Positions 15,413 to 22,900 of a DNA stretch of 33,646 nucleotides are shown in pieces; position 1 is the first letter of the stretch; each line of letters opens with the position of its first letter. The notes beneath the pieces are model-generated. The model was not told the DNA's origin. It saw nothing but the letters and a program-made list of their open reading frames with translations, and made no database searches. The translations under genes and the position numbers were made by a program. Source of the stretch: Pontibacter qinzhouensis (GTDB lineage Bacteria > Bacteroidota > Bacteroidia > Cytophagales > Hymenobacteraceae); the NCBI RefSeq assembly GCF_008017455.1, contig NZ_VRTY01000070.1, positions 1 through 33,646 of the forward strand. The letters run 5' to 3'.

Positions 15413-15938
15413 TTACATCGTCGGAGGAATTTTCGTCACCAGTAGATTCTGTATATTCTACATTGATGATAGGGGCATCCAGATATGACTGCATTTTTAG
15501 CAGCATTTCCAGAGGCAGTTGAGACAGGTCAATCTGTGGTTGATTGCTGTTAATGTTCTGATCTATGGTAATTCGGTTGAGACCTAGAATAGAATCTCTC
15601 TTGTTCAGGACGTCGGCAGCTTCTTTATACTTTCCCTGGGAGCAAAGCTTACCGTAAAGGAAATCGTACTGTGCGATTGATTTGTTAATGATCTTCTTTC
15701 GGTCTTCAATTAGCTTGTCGTCGTTACTCCAGTCTTCTCTTACCTTTTTGATGTAGTTCTTGCAGTTACGCTCGGTGTCGCCAAACTCTTCAGAGAATAG
15801 CTTCACTATGTCCATCGTTCGCATCTCCTGTACCAACAGGTTGAAAACAAAATCGTACTTTCTCTCCTTAAGAGTCTTCAGTACAACTTTGTCCCCATTC
15901 ATTAGTTGAACACCTTTATATTTTTTGTCCTGGTTCAT
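15375..15938 (-). CDS. terS: Terminase small subunit-like protein
   Basis: A 187-residue protein in the usual place upstream of terL. The N-terminal ~65 residues are helical with a likely helix-turn-helix (MDIVKLFSEEFGDTERNCKN), followed by a helical middle (IAQYDFLYGKLCSQGKYKEA, VLNKRDSILGL) and a very acidic C-terminal tail (DENSSDDVSDEEESDPEEVE). DNA-binding front, oligomerising middle and acidic tail for contact with the large subunit are typical of TerS. It is the first gene after promoter copy 5. Confidence 0.7.
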   Translation of the reverse strand: MNQDKKYKGVQLMNGDKVVLKTLKERKYDFVFNLLVQEMRTMDIVKLFSEEFGDTERNCKNYIKKVREDWSNDDKLIEDRKKIINKSIAQYDFLYGKLCSQGKYKEAADVLNKRDSILGLNRITIDQNINSNQPQIDLSQLPLEMLLKMQSYLDAPIINVEYTESTGDENSSDDVSDEEESDPEEVE

Positions 15939-15963
15939 TTAGTTAAGTCACTGTTTTATACTT

Positions 15964-15994
15964 TTATATATGTCGGTGACTCTTCATTATTTTT
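15964..15994 (-). promoter_or_regulatory. Phage late-type promoter motif, copy 5 (terminase unit)
   Basis: AAAAATA, 14 nt, ACATATATAA on the minus strand, 25 nt before the TerS ATG. The -35 box overlaps the last codons of the sigma-like gene. The decamer is identical in all five copies. Confidence 0.62.
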
Positions 15995-16550
15995 CCGTAG
16001 CCAGTAATAAATCTTTGTTTGCCCTGACGTCAGCTCTTATCTTTTTACAAATATCATAACACTTGTAGCGCTTGTACTGCGTTGTCTCTGCTAACTGGTC
16101 GAATGTGTACCCGTCTATTGTGTAGGCTTTGTAGATAGCAGCCTCTTCCATTTCATATTTAGAGAATACATAATCAAAGATGCGGCGGTAGACTTCATTG
16201 GTGTTGTTAATGATAGGGTCCTCTTCCGGTTCGTCTGCTAGCTGCCTGTAGATTTCATCATTGAAAGGTTTGTTCACTTTCATACTCTGACTTCTCTTTT
16301 TGCTTTTGTTTTTGAAGTCGAACCAGCTTGACCTGGTTAGGTACATTTCAACCTCGTCCCGATTATTGAACCTGACTTTACCAGCGTGTACTTTCTCGGC
16401 AGTGGTCAGTATTACTTCGTTGAGTGTGTCCTCAATCTGTTCAGTTGCTGGCGCAACTATGTTTAGTTTGGTCCTAATGATGTTGATTAAAAGCTTCTTC
16501 AGGTTAGGTCTGTACAGCTGCACAATAGCAAAATATTCTTGGGTATTCAA
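15987..16550 (-). CDS. Sigma-70-family-like phage protein
   Basis: A 187-residue protein with the layout of a small (ECF-sized) sigma factor. The helical region ~38-85 could be sigma region 2 (VEMYLTRSSWFDFKNKSKKR), joined by an acidic linker (DEPEEDP) to a C-terminal helix-turn-helix at ~135-176 (AAIYKAYTIDGYTFDQLAE) similar to region 4. The start is TTG at 16550, one base after the stop of the preceding gene. It is the last gene before the late units and is not itself preceded by the late motif, which suits a regulator of them. A terminase-associated DNA-binding protein is the alternative. Confidence 0.55.
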   Translation of the reverse strand: MNTQEYFAIVQLYRPNLKKLLINIIRTKLNIVAPATEQIEDTLNEVILTTAEKVHAGKVRFNNRDEVEMYLTRSSWFDFKNKSKKRSQSMKVNKPFNDEIYRQLADEPEEDPIINNTNEVYRRIFDYVFSKYEMEEAAIYKAYTIDGYTFDQLAETTQYKRYKCYDICKKIRADVRANKDLLLATEK

Positions 16551-16551
16551 T

Positions 16552-16872
16552 TTAGTTATGGGGGAAATTTATTGGAGCTAATCCTAGCTCTATTAGAGCA
16601 TTGTCGTATGCTCTAGCTGCTTCTGTTTCGGTTAGAAAATTACCAAAACGATTAAGCTTACCGTTAATAAATATCTGTGAAATCCACTTTTTATTATCTT
16701 TTCTGAAGCTTACTCCTACGAAACTAGAATATCCTTCTTGATTGATGTTTGCTTTTAGAATAACTTCTTTTACTTTTTTGAGACTTTTAACTCTACCTAT
16801 ATTAGACACTTGATAATCACCGTCATAACCGTCTATGTCTTTCCAGTTTTCTATATTGTTCATATTATTCAT
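16552..16872 (-). CDS. HNH-less homing endonuclease relative (NUMOD4-AP2)
   Basis: A 106-residue paralogue of the full homing endonuclease at 13413. Residues ~5-35 are NUMOD4 (YDGDYQVSNIGRVKSL), then after ~15 residues it goes directly to the AP2-type module (FVGVSFRKDNKKWISQIF, EAARAYDNALIELGLAP), with matching C-terminal ends (PVNFP and PINFP). The HNH core present in the larger copy is absent, so it should bind DNA but not cut. The frame is intact, which argues for retention rather than recent decay. It sits one base from the sigma-like gene start, in the same direction. ATG 16863 is an alternative start. Confidence 0.75.
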   Translation of the reverse strand: MNNMNNIENWKDIDGYDGDYQVSNIGRVKSLKKVKEVILKANINQEGYSSFVGVSFRKDNKKWISQIFINGKLNRFGNFLTETEAARAYDNALIELGLAPINFPHN

Positions 16873-16897
16873 TAATTAGATGTTGTTCATTTTATAT

Positions 16898-17410
16898 TTA
16901 GCAAACTTTAAAATGTTTGTAAAAAGATTGGTCAATTTCCTTTGGGTCAGGCATTGTGTATTTCTTTTTCAAAGCTCGTTCAATAGGTAAGTTGATAACG
17001 TATTTGTTTGTTCTACCTGCTGCTGGGTTAGCAGTATACTTAGGACAGGGGATGAGTTCAACCTGAATGTCTTGACACTTTCTCAAGTCAAATATTAGAG
17101 CGTAACCGTCTGTATAAAATGACTGGTAGATTGGAATGGCACCAGTCTCTTCGTATTGACTTATTAGGAAGTCGAACTTCTTTTTTTCAATCATAACCGA
17201 CGGATACCTGTCGGAAGCGTTATTTCTTACTTTGTATTCGACTATCGCTTTTTTACCAGCTACTTCACAAGTTGCATCAAATTGATCGTAGCCTGTTATA
17301 TCGGTAAAACTGTAGTTATTGAAAATGCTGATGTTGCTGTTCTCAGCAGTGTATCTTTCTTTGAAGCTGGAGTAAACGAATTTTACATTTTTAGAGGTTA
17401 AGGTTATCAT
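16898..17410 (-). CDS. PD-(D/E)XK-like nuclease
   Basis: A 170-residue protein starting at ATG 17410 (a GTG at 17452 would put the start upstream of, and read through, a palindrome). The core fits a restriction-type nuclease: YDQFDATCEV (41-50) with candidate Asp45, then AIVEYKVR (55-62), in which Glu58 and Lys60 make the ExK motif after a hydrophobic strand. Cys residues near the C-terminus may be structural. Phage enzymes of this kind act in recombination, host DNA degradation or resolution of DNA branches; the exact role is unknown. It is the gene closest to the chromosomal border and has an inverted repeat in its leader. Confidence 0.5.
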   Translation of the reverse strand: MITLTSKNVKFVYSSFKERYTAENSNISIFNNYSFTDITGYDQFDATCEVAGKKAIVEYKVRNNASDRYPSVMIEKKKFDFLISQYEETGAIPIYQSFYTDGYALIFDLRKCQDIQVELIPCPKYTANPAAGRTNKYVINLPIERALKKKYTMPDPKEIDQSFYKHFKVC

Positions 17411-17416
17411 TTGTAC

Positions 17417-17447
17417 AACTGAAATATTTAACATATATATTTCAGTT
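17417..17447. promoter_or_regulatory. Perfect 11-bp inverted repeat, possible operator
   Basis: AACTGAAATAT (17417-17427) and ATATTTCAGTT (17437-17447) around a 9-nt spacer, 7 bases upstream of the nuclease ATG. The arms and spacer are AT-rich with no following T-run. A repressor site or leader hairpin is plausible. Confidence 0.5.
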
Positions 17448-17489
17448 GCCACAGCACCTTTTTTCCACTATTAGGAAATGTTTCAGCAA

Positions 17490-17524
17490 AAATAAAAAAA
17501 AGTCGCCCTGGGTAGAACGACTTT
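17490..17524 (-). terminator. Rho-independent terminator at the phage end
   Basis: Minus-strand stem AAAGTCG / CGACTTT with a 12-nt loop, followed by a T-rich run (reverse of 17490-17500). It would stop transcripts entering from the truncated tRNA gene before they reach the nuclease gene. Confidence 0.65.
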
Positions 17525-17539
17525 GAATATTTAGACCAT

Positions 17540-17609
17540 TTCGACGTTTTTTTTCGACGTTGCCTTAGTTTTACAAGTTTTACAATTTATAAGGGCTTGG
17601 ACACAAGCC
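17540..17609. repeat. Short direct repeats and hairpin, candidate attP arm region
   Basis: TTCGACGTT at 17540 and 17553; AGTTTTACA at 17567 and 17576 (9-nt period); then a hairpin GGCTTG-GACA-CAAGCC at 17594-17609. These lie on the phage side, ~30-100 bases from the truncated tRNA. Paired short repeats at such a distance resemble integrase arm-binding sites. Confidence 0.35.
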
Positions 17610-17637
17610 GCTTAGCGCAGCGTAGGCCGCAGGCCGT

Positions 17638-17676
17638 TTTAGGAAACTTCTATTCTATCCGTTGAACTACGAGGCC
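17638..17676 (-). pseudogene. 5' half of tRNA-Arg(CCT), cut after the anticodon loop
   Basis: From 17676 on the minus strand the sequence reads as acceptor strand GGCCTCG, a D-arm (AGTTCAACGGATAGAAT), anticodon stem GAAGT and loop TTCCTAA with anticodon CCT. The expected ACTTC closing strand, T-arm and 3' acceptor are missing; unrelated phage-side sequence follows. No matching 3' half was noticed elsewhere in the window. The gene promoter is intact. It marks the likely attachment junction. Confidence 0.75.
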
Positions 17677-17700
17677 ATTTCCCAAAATTGCAGTTGAAAA

Positions 17701-17731
17701 CAAATTTAAATTAAAAATGTACTTAAAACAA
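17701..17731 (-). promoter_or_regulatory. Host Bacteroidota-type promoter of the tRNA gene
   Basis: On the minus strand, TTG (17729-17731), 20 nt, then TAAATTTG (17701-17708), a perfect TAnnTTTG -7 element, ends 24 bases before the tRNA 5' end. It now drives only the truncated tRNA and phage-side sequence down to the terminator at 17490. The remaining bases to 17963 show no feature that I can support. Confidence 0.7.
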
Positions 17732-17963
17732 ATGAACTGCCCATGGGAAACCCCAGGTTGAGCTGTTTCTTCCGTATTCTGAGATAAATAGCTCTATTTT
17801 ACCCCTCATGCATTGTCACAAATGTATTATGCGCGTATACACCACCCATCATAAAAAGATAAAGCATACAAAGCCGGGCAATAAGCTGTAATAGCATTTT
17901 ATGTTGCTGAATGTAGACTGAAATCCGCAAGTTTCACAGCATATCTACTTCTGAAATGCAGGA

Positions 17964-19154
17964 TTAGTAGTAAGCCATAGCAATACCAAACGATGTAACC
18001 GTTAGCACAAGCCCAACCATAAAAATGGTATAAGAAATCCGAAGGATCTTGTACTTGCGATCAAGCACTTCTCCGAGATAGTAGATATCTGTTATCATGT
18101 TATTGTAAAGCGATTTTTTATCACGCATAATTTCGTGCATCCCCTGCTGAAAATCCTCCAGCGATAAATTGGTGAAGTTGCCAAAGAAAAGAAGATTTAC
18201 ATCCCGGTTCTTCATCTTATTCTTGTTCATAGAGAAGCTGGTAACTTCTGGTTGTGCCGAAATAATAGCAAAAATTATAGAACCTAAGGTGGTTAGCAGA
18301 AGGGTGCCAACCGGAATAATCAGGATGCGGTGCTGGGCAAACTCTGTACCGATAACAGAAGATTTGGCGCTAATATAAGTAATGATGACGGACATGATAA
18401 TCGCATTGAGGCTGATCATCATGTTCGCTTTATTATCGGCTATGGCGCTTAGGCTAAGGTGCGTGCGGTAGGTGTTGCGAAACATGGTTTCGATGCCACG
18501 CTTGGGTTGGGCCAGTGTCTCGCGGTATTTCTTCTCCTTCTTCTTCTGTTTCTTTACCTCGTTGTTTAAGAAGTTACGCTGTTCCTGTATATTAACACCT
18601 AACTGCGTTGCAAACTTGCTTTGTGCGGCTGTGGTATAAAAGGTGGTCGTTAACAAAAAATCCATCTGGAACTGCGCCCACTCCCTGTCAGTAAAGAATT
18701 TATCTAGAAAAATCTCCCACTCCACGCGCAGCAACTCGGCAGTGGCAAAAAATGTAGGCTTGCCTATATTCGATAGATCGGCATCAATAAGTATTTCTTC
18801 CAGAAGCTGCTTTGGAGCCTGCCCTTGTTTGGTTGCCAAAATACAGGCACTGATGCGGCTTATTCGCTCGGTGGGGTACTGCCGCTCCTCCAGCCACTGA
18901 GAGGCTAATCTGACACTTTCTTCTTCGTGGCCCTGGTAGGTGTTAATATAACCTGTGTCGTGAAACCAGGCAGCTAATACAAGGTCTTGCAGTTCATCAG
19001 ATGGCAGCTCATGCAGTTGCCCCAGAAAAAGCGCCTCGTTGGCAACTTCGCTTGTGTGTTTGTAATTATGGTAAACAAGCTTTTGCGAAAGCTTCTCCTT
19101 AAAAAGCTTCGATACAAATTCTTTTGCTTGTTCTATAAGTGTGTTTTGCTCCAT
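17964..19154 (-). CDS. HD-domain protein fused to a Pycsar-effector-like membrane domain
   Basis: Residue numbers are for the longer ORF from 19205; I start at its Met18 (19154). The N-terminal HD-type phosphohydrolase domain (~20-200) has YHNYKH (His50), FHD (82-83) and DAD (141-143) as metal-ligand candidates. A Lys-rich linker (~215-228) leads to the PycTM/DUF5706-like part: FRNTYRTHLSLSAIADNKAN (242-261), transmembrane helices at ~261-279, ~293-316 and ~387-412. PycTM proteins are membrane effectors of cyclic-pyrimidine anti-phage signalling. No PycC-type cyclase is nearby. An HD domain could hydrolyse a nucleotide signal or ligand. It abuts the prophage border. The housekeeping alternative is a nucleotide-responsive membrane protein. 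Confidence 0.75.
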   Translation of the reverse strand: MEQNTLIEQAKEFVSKLFKEKLSQKLVYHNYKHTSEVANEALFLGQLHELPSDELQDLVLAAWFHDTGYINTYQGHEEESVRLASQWLEERQYPTERISRISACILATKQGQAPKQLLEEILIDADLSNIGKPTFFATAELLRVEWEIFLDKFFTDREWAQFQMDFLLTTTFYTTAAQSKFATQLGVNIQEQRNFLNNEVKKQKKKEKKYRETLAQPKRGIETMFRNTYRTHLSLSAIADNKANMMISLNAIIMSVIITYISAKSSVIGTEFAQHRILIIPVGTLLLTTLGSIIFAIISAQPEVTSFSMNKNKMKNRDVNLLFFGNFTNLSLEDFQQGMHEIMRDKKSLYNNMITDIYYLGEVLDRKYKILRISYTIFMVGLVLTVTSFGIAMAYY

Positions 19155-19454
19155 ATAGCTAATGCTGCTGCTTTGGTAAATGGAAATAGGTGGTCCAGTC
19201 CTCATTCGTGAGCAGATAAAAAGGTGGTGTTAGTATTTGCAGATAATGTATTCTGCGGTTACGGCAAAAGCTGCTTTAAGTTAGCGCGATAGCTTCGTTA
19301 GCTAACAAAAGCCAGCATTTAAATCGGAGTACAAAAACACCAGGCTAACCGTAAGGCGGGTAACAGCAGGTAGCTACAGGCAAGCCTGGCATTGCTCTAA
19401 GTACAAACAAGAAAGTTCTATCAGATAAAACAGCCCGCCTTAGTGGTCGCTTCT

Positions 19455-19516
19455 AAATTATTCGAATGAAAACAGCCTCCGGAAGGTTTTGCATCAGAAT
19501 TTTGCCAAGGGTATAT
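19455..19516 (+). repeat. Dispersed repeat, copy A (long form)
   Basis: Core ATTATTCGAATGAAAA followed by CAGCCTCCGGAAGG, then a tail ending TTTTGCCAAGGGT. It shares the tail with copies B and D. Confidence 0.75.
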
Positions 19517-19567
19517 CCGGCATGTTTTAGTTGCGTGTACTTAGTCGCAGTAACAACCAGTTATTAC

Positions 19568-19627
19568 CCAATTATTTAAATAAAAACGGCCTTCCAAAGC
19601 TTTTTAAGCGAATTTATGCCAAGGGTA
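19568..19627 (+). repeat. Dispersed repeat, copy B (long form)
   Basis: Core ATTATTTAAATAAAAA followed by CGGCCTTCCAAAG and the conserved tail TATGCCAAGGGT. Confidence 0.7.
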
Positions 19628-19683
19628 CACACTATCGTTTAGAGGGAATACTATGTTAGTTTAAAGGTAGATGCAACCCCTGA

Positions 19684-19710
19684 CTATTTAATTAGAAACA
19701 ACCTCCTAAC
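19684..19710 (+). repeat. Dispersed repeat, copy C (decayed)
   Basis: CTATTTAATTAGAAAC then AACCTCCTAAC: a degenerate match to the core, without the tail. Confidence 0.4.
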
Positions 19711-19996
19711 ATCAATTTGCTATTGCTGACAATACTTGCGGGCAGGACTGTAGATTGCATGTGAACACACCATAACTAAAGTTAACTTCTCCTCGTTATC
19801 AAATCCAATCCTGCCGTGCCAGCGGTGTTCTAGTGTTACAGGAGCACAAAGGGAAATATTCGCTACAGATAAACTTTCAGGAACAGTATGCATGAGAAGG
19901 GGCACGTATACATGTTATCTGCTGTATTACTTGATCAAAATTTCAAGTATGGCAGCTAATTACTTTGCAGACAGGGTTTGTGTTTGAACATCATAT

Positions 19997-22900
19997 ATGA
20001 AAAATAACTACTACATAGTGCCTCCCCGCTTTTTGGCGTGGGTAGTGCTTGTCTTACTTTTATCGGCATGTACCGCTAACAAAACCTGGTATAGCCGCGA
20101 TGTGCTCGATTGGGAACAAACAGAGCCCGACCCTAACAACAAACTTTTATATACTGTTTTTCTGATCGGAGATGTTGGTGCACCGGATTTGGAAAAAGGG
20201 GAGCCCTCGCTCATTCTCATGCGGAAACAGATGGAAGAAGCCGGAGCTAACAGTGCTACCATCTTTCTGGGCGATAACGTGTACCACAACGGCCTGCCCG
20301 AAGAAGGAAGGGCTGACCGGGAAGTGTCTGAAAAAAGGCTGAACGCGCAGCTCGACATCCTGAAAGGGTACCAAGGCGAAAAGTACATGATACCGGGCAA
20401 CCACGACTGGAACCACAGTGGCCGTGGTGGCCTGGAGGCAGTAATGCGGGAACAGGTGTATGTAAACACCTACCTCACCGACGAGAATATTGTAACAGGC
20501 GGAGACTTCTATGTGCCCGGCAATGGCTGTCCGGGCCCTTATGAAGTAAAAATAAGCGACGACCTGGTGCTTATTGCCATTGATTCGGAATGGTGGCTGC
20601 ACCCTTTTAACAGGCCCTATGGCAACAACACCACCTGCGGTGCCGCCACCGAGGTAGACTTTCTGGTGCAGCTGGAAGACATAATCGAGAAGAACAGTGG
20701 CAGCGATATTATGATAGTAGCGCACCACCCACTGCTGGCGCGTGGGGCACATGGTGGCTTCTTTACGTTAAAAGACCACATTTTTCCGCTGACCATGCTC
20801 CGCGACTGGATGTATATGCCCTTACCGGTTATTGGCTCTATCTATCCGTTTGCCCGAAAATATGGCGGTATTCTGCAGGACACGCCGCACCCGCGTTACC
20901 AGGCCTACATTCAGGGCTTAACCACCATTTTCGAAAAGTACGATAATATTGTGTATGCCGCAGGGCATGAGCACGCTCTTGAGTACGCCAAAATAGGCAA
21001 GCTCCCGCATATACTGAGCGGGTCGGGGTGCAAAACCCAGTTTGTGAAGCCTGGCGGAGGAGCCAGTTACCTGCAGGAAGCAAAAGGCTTTGCCAAAGTA
21101 CTCTACTTCGAGAACGGCGAAGTCTGGACGGAGTTCTGGGTACCTGAAGGCGACGGAGACAAAGGCTACATCTCCTTCAGAACGCCGCTATATGCTAAAA
21201 AGCCACGACCCGACGCGCCTTTAGTAGAAGACACCACCAACTACGCCGACAGCACCATTGTAGTGGCAGCTAACCCAGAGTACCTGACCACCAAACTCAG
21301 AAGAAAGCTGTTGGGAGGCCACTACCGCAAAGAGTGGGCCACGCCCGTTGAGGTATCTATGCTCGACATGAAAAACGAACTCAATGGCCTTACGCCTTAC
21401 CAGAAAGGTGGCGGTAAACAAACAGCCTCGTTAAAAGTGCGCAACCCCGATGCAAAAGAATACACGCTGCGTACTGTCGATAAGGACCCAACCAACGCCT
21501 TACCGGAGTACCTGCAGGAAACGGCAGCAAAGGCGCTCTTACAGGACCAGATATCGGGCCAGCACCCTTATGGTGCTTTAGCTATACCGCCTCTGGCAAA
21601 TGCTGCCGGTGTTTTTCATACCAACCCGAAGCTGGTCTACATCCCTAACACGCCTTACTTGCGGCAGTACATCGATGAGTTCGGAAACACACTCGCCTTT
21701 TTGGAAGAAGACCCCGACGAGAACCACGAAGATGTAGCCAGCCTGGGCTTTGCCGAGAACCTGATCGGTACCGAGAAAGTGCTGCGCGATGTTGAGAAAG
21801 ACAACGATAACCGCGTAGATGAGCAGGCATTTGCCCGTGCCCGGCTCTTCGACATGCTCATAGGCGACTGGGACAGGCACGAAGGGCAGTGGCGCTGGAA
21901 AGAAGAGAAGCTGGAAAACGGCCACCGTTACATACCGGTGCCCGAAGACCGGGACCAGGTGTTCTTTAAAGCCGATGGTGTGTTGCCCTGGCTGGCCACC
22001 CGCAAGTGGGGCGTGCGCCATATCCAGAACTTCGATTACGACTTTCACGACATCATAGGGCTTGGTCTCAGTGGCCTCACCCTCGACCGTACCTTTACCC
22101 CCAGCGTTACCCGCGCACAATGGATTAAAATGGCCGAAGAAATAAAGCTGCAGGTACCAGACAGGGTTATAGAAGAGGCCATGAATCAGTTTCCGGATAG
22201 CATACGCGCTTTATCAGGACCAGAAATAGCCGCCAAGCTTAAATCGCGGCGGGAGCAGCTGCCACAGGTGGCCGAAGCCTATTACGAGCATATTTCGGAG
22301 TTTGTAGATGTAGCCGGCAGCGACAAGCACGAGCACTTTATAGTAGAACGCCTGAACGATGAGGAAACAAAGCTTACAGTATTTAAAATTAAGAAGGAAG
22401 GCGATATAAGAGATACGCTCTTTACCCGCACGTTCTTTACCAACGAGACCAAAGAGATTCGCTTGTATGGGCAAGGCGGCCAAGACCGTTTTGAGGTAAA
22501 AGGCAACGTGAACAAAGGTATCATAGTCCGGATAATAGGAGGCCGTGGAGAAGACATCATCAGCGATGAGTCCAGCGTCAGCGGCTTTAAAAAACACACC
22601 GTCGTGTATGATACCAAAGATGGCAACAACTTTCAATTCGGTCCTGAAACAAAAGATAAAACCGCAATTGTGTCGGAAGTAAACAGTTACGATCGCGCCA
22701 ACTTCGAGCTTCCTTACACAGGGCCAAGGCTTTCGGCGCAGTATAACGTAGACGATGGGCTGTTTCTGGGAGCAGGTGTGCTGCGACGCACACAAAAATT
22801 TCGTAAACTTCCTTTTGCCTCGGAGCACCTGCTGGAGGCCAACTTTGCCTTTCTGTCTAAATCTTTTAATGTAAAATATACCGCCGATATCCGAGATGTG

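Larger units (their letters stand above)
19155..19996. other. Large gene-free gap with three dispersed repeat copies
   Basis: No convincing gene: the only short ORF (minus strand, 19720-19905) has no coding character I can recognise. The gap holds repeat copies A, B and C, and a small inverted pair GTTAGC / GCTAAC near 19280-19306. A weak promoter-like TTG and TTACTTTG pair near 19930-19970 precedes the large lipoprotein gene. Confidence 0.5.

Noticed and set aside
17638..17676. Functional tRNA-Arg, or a tRNA with an intron in the anticodon loop
   Set aside because: No closing anticodon strand, T-arm or 3' acceptor was found in the following ~200 bases.
17964..19154. Complete Pycsar defence operon
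   Set aside because: No nucleotide cyclase gene lies on either side; the neighbours are the tRNA fragment and a long gene-free gap.
19720..19905. 61-codon minus-strand ORF in the large gap
   Set aside because: No recognisable features, no promoter and no repeat association; not better than chance.
20147..22828. Minus-strand ORFs of 150-205 codons across the giant lipoprotein gene
   Set aside because: The plus-strand reading has clear domains; the antisense products have unnatural composition.
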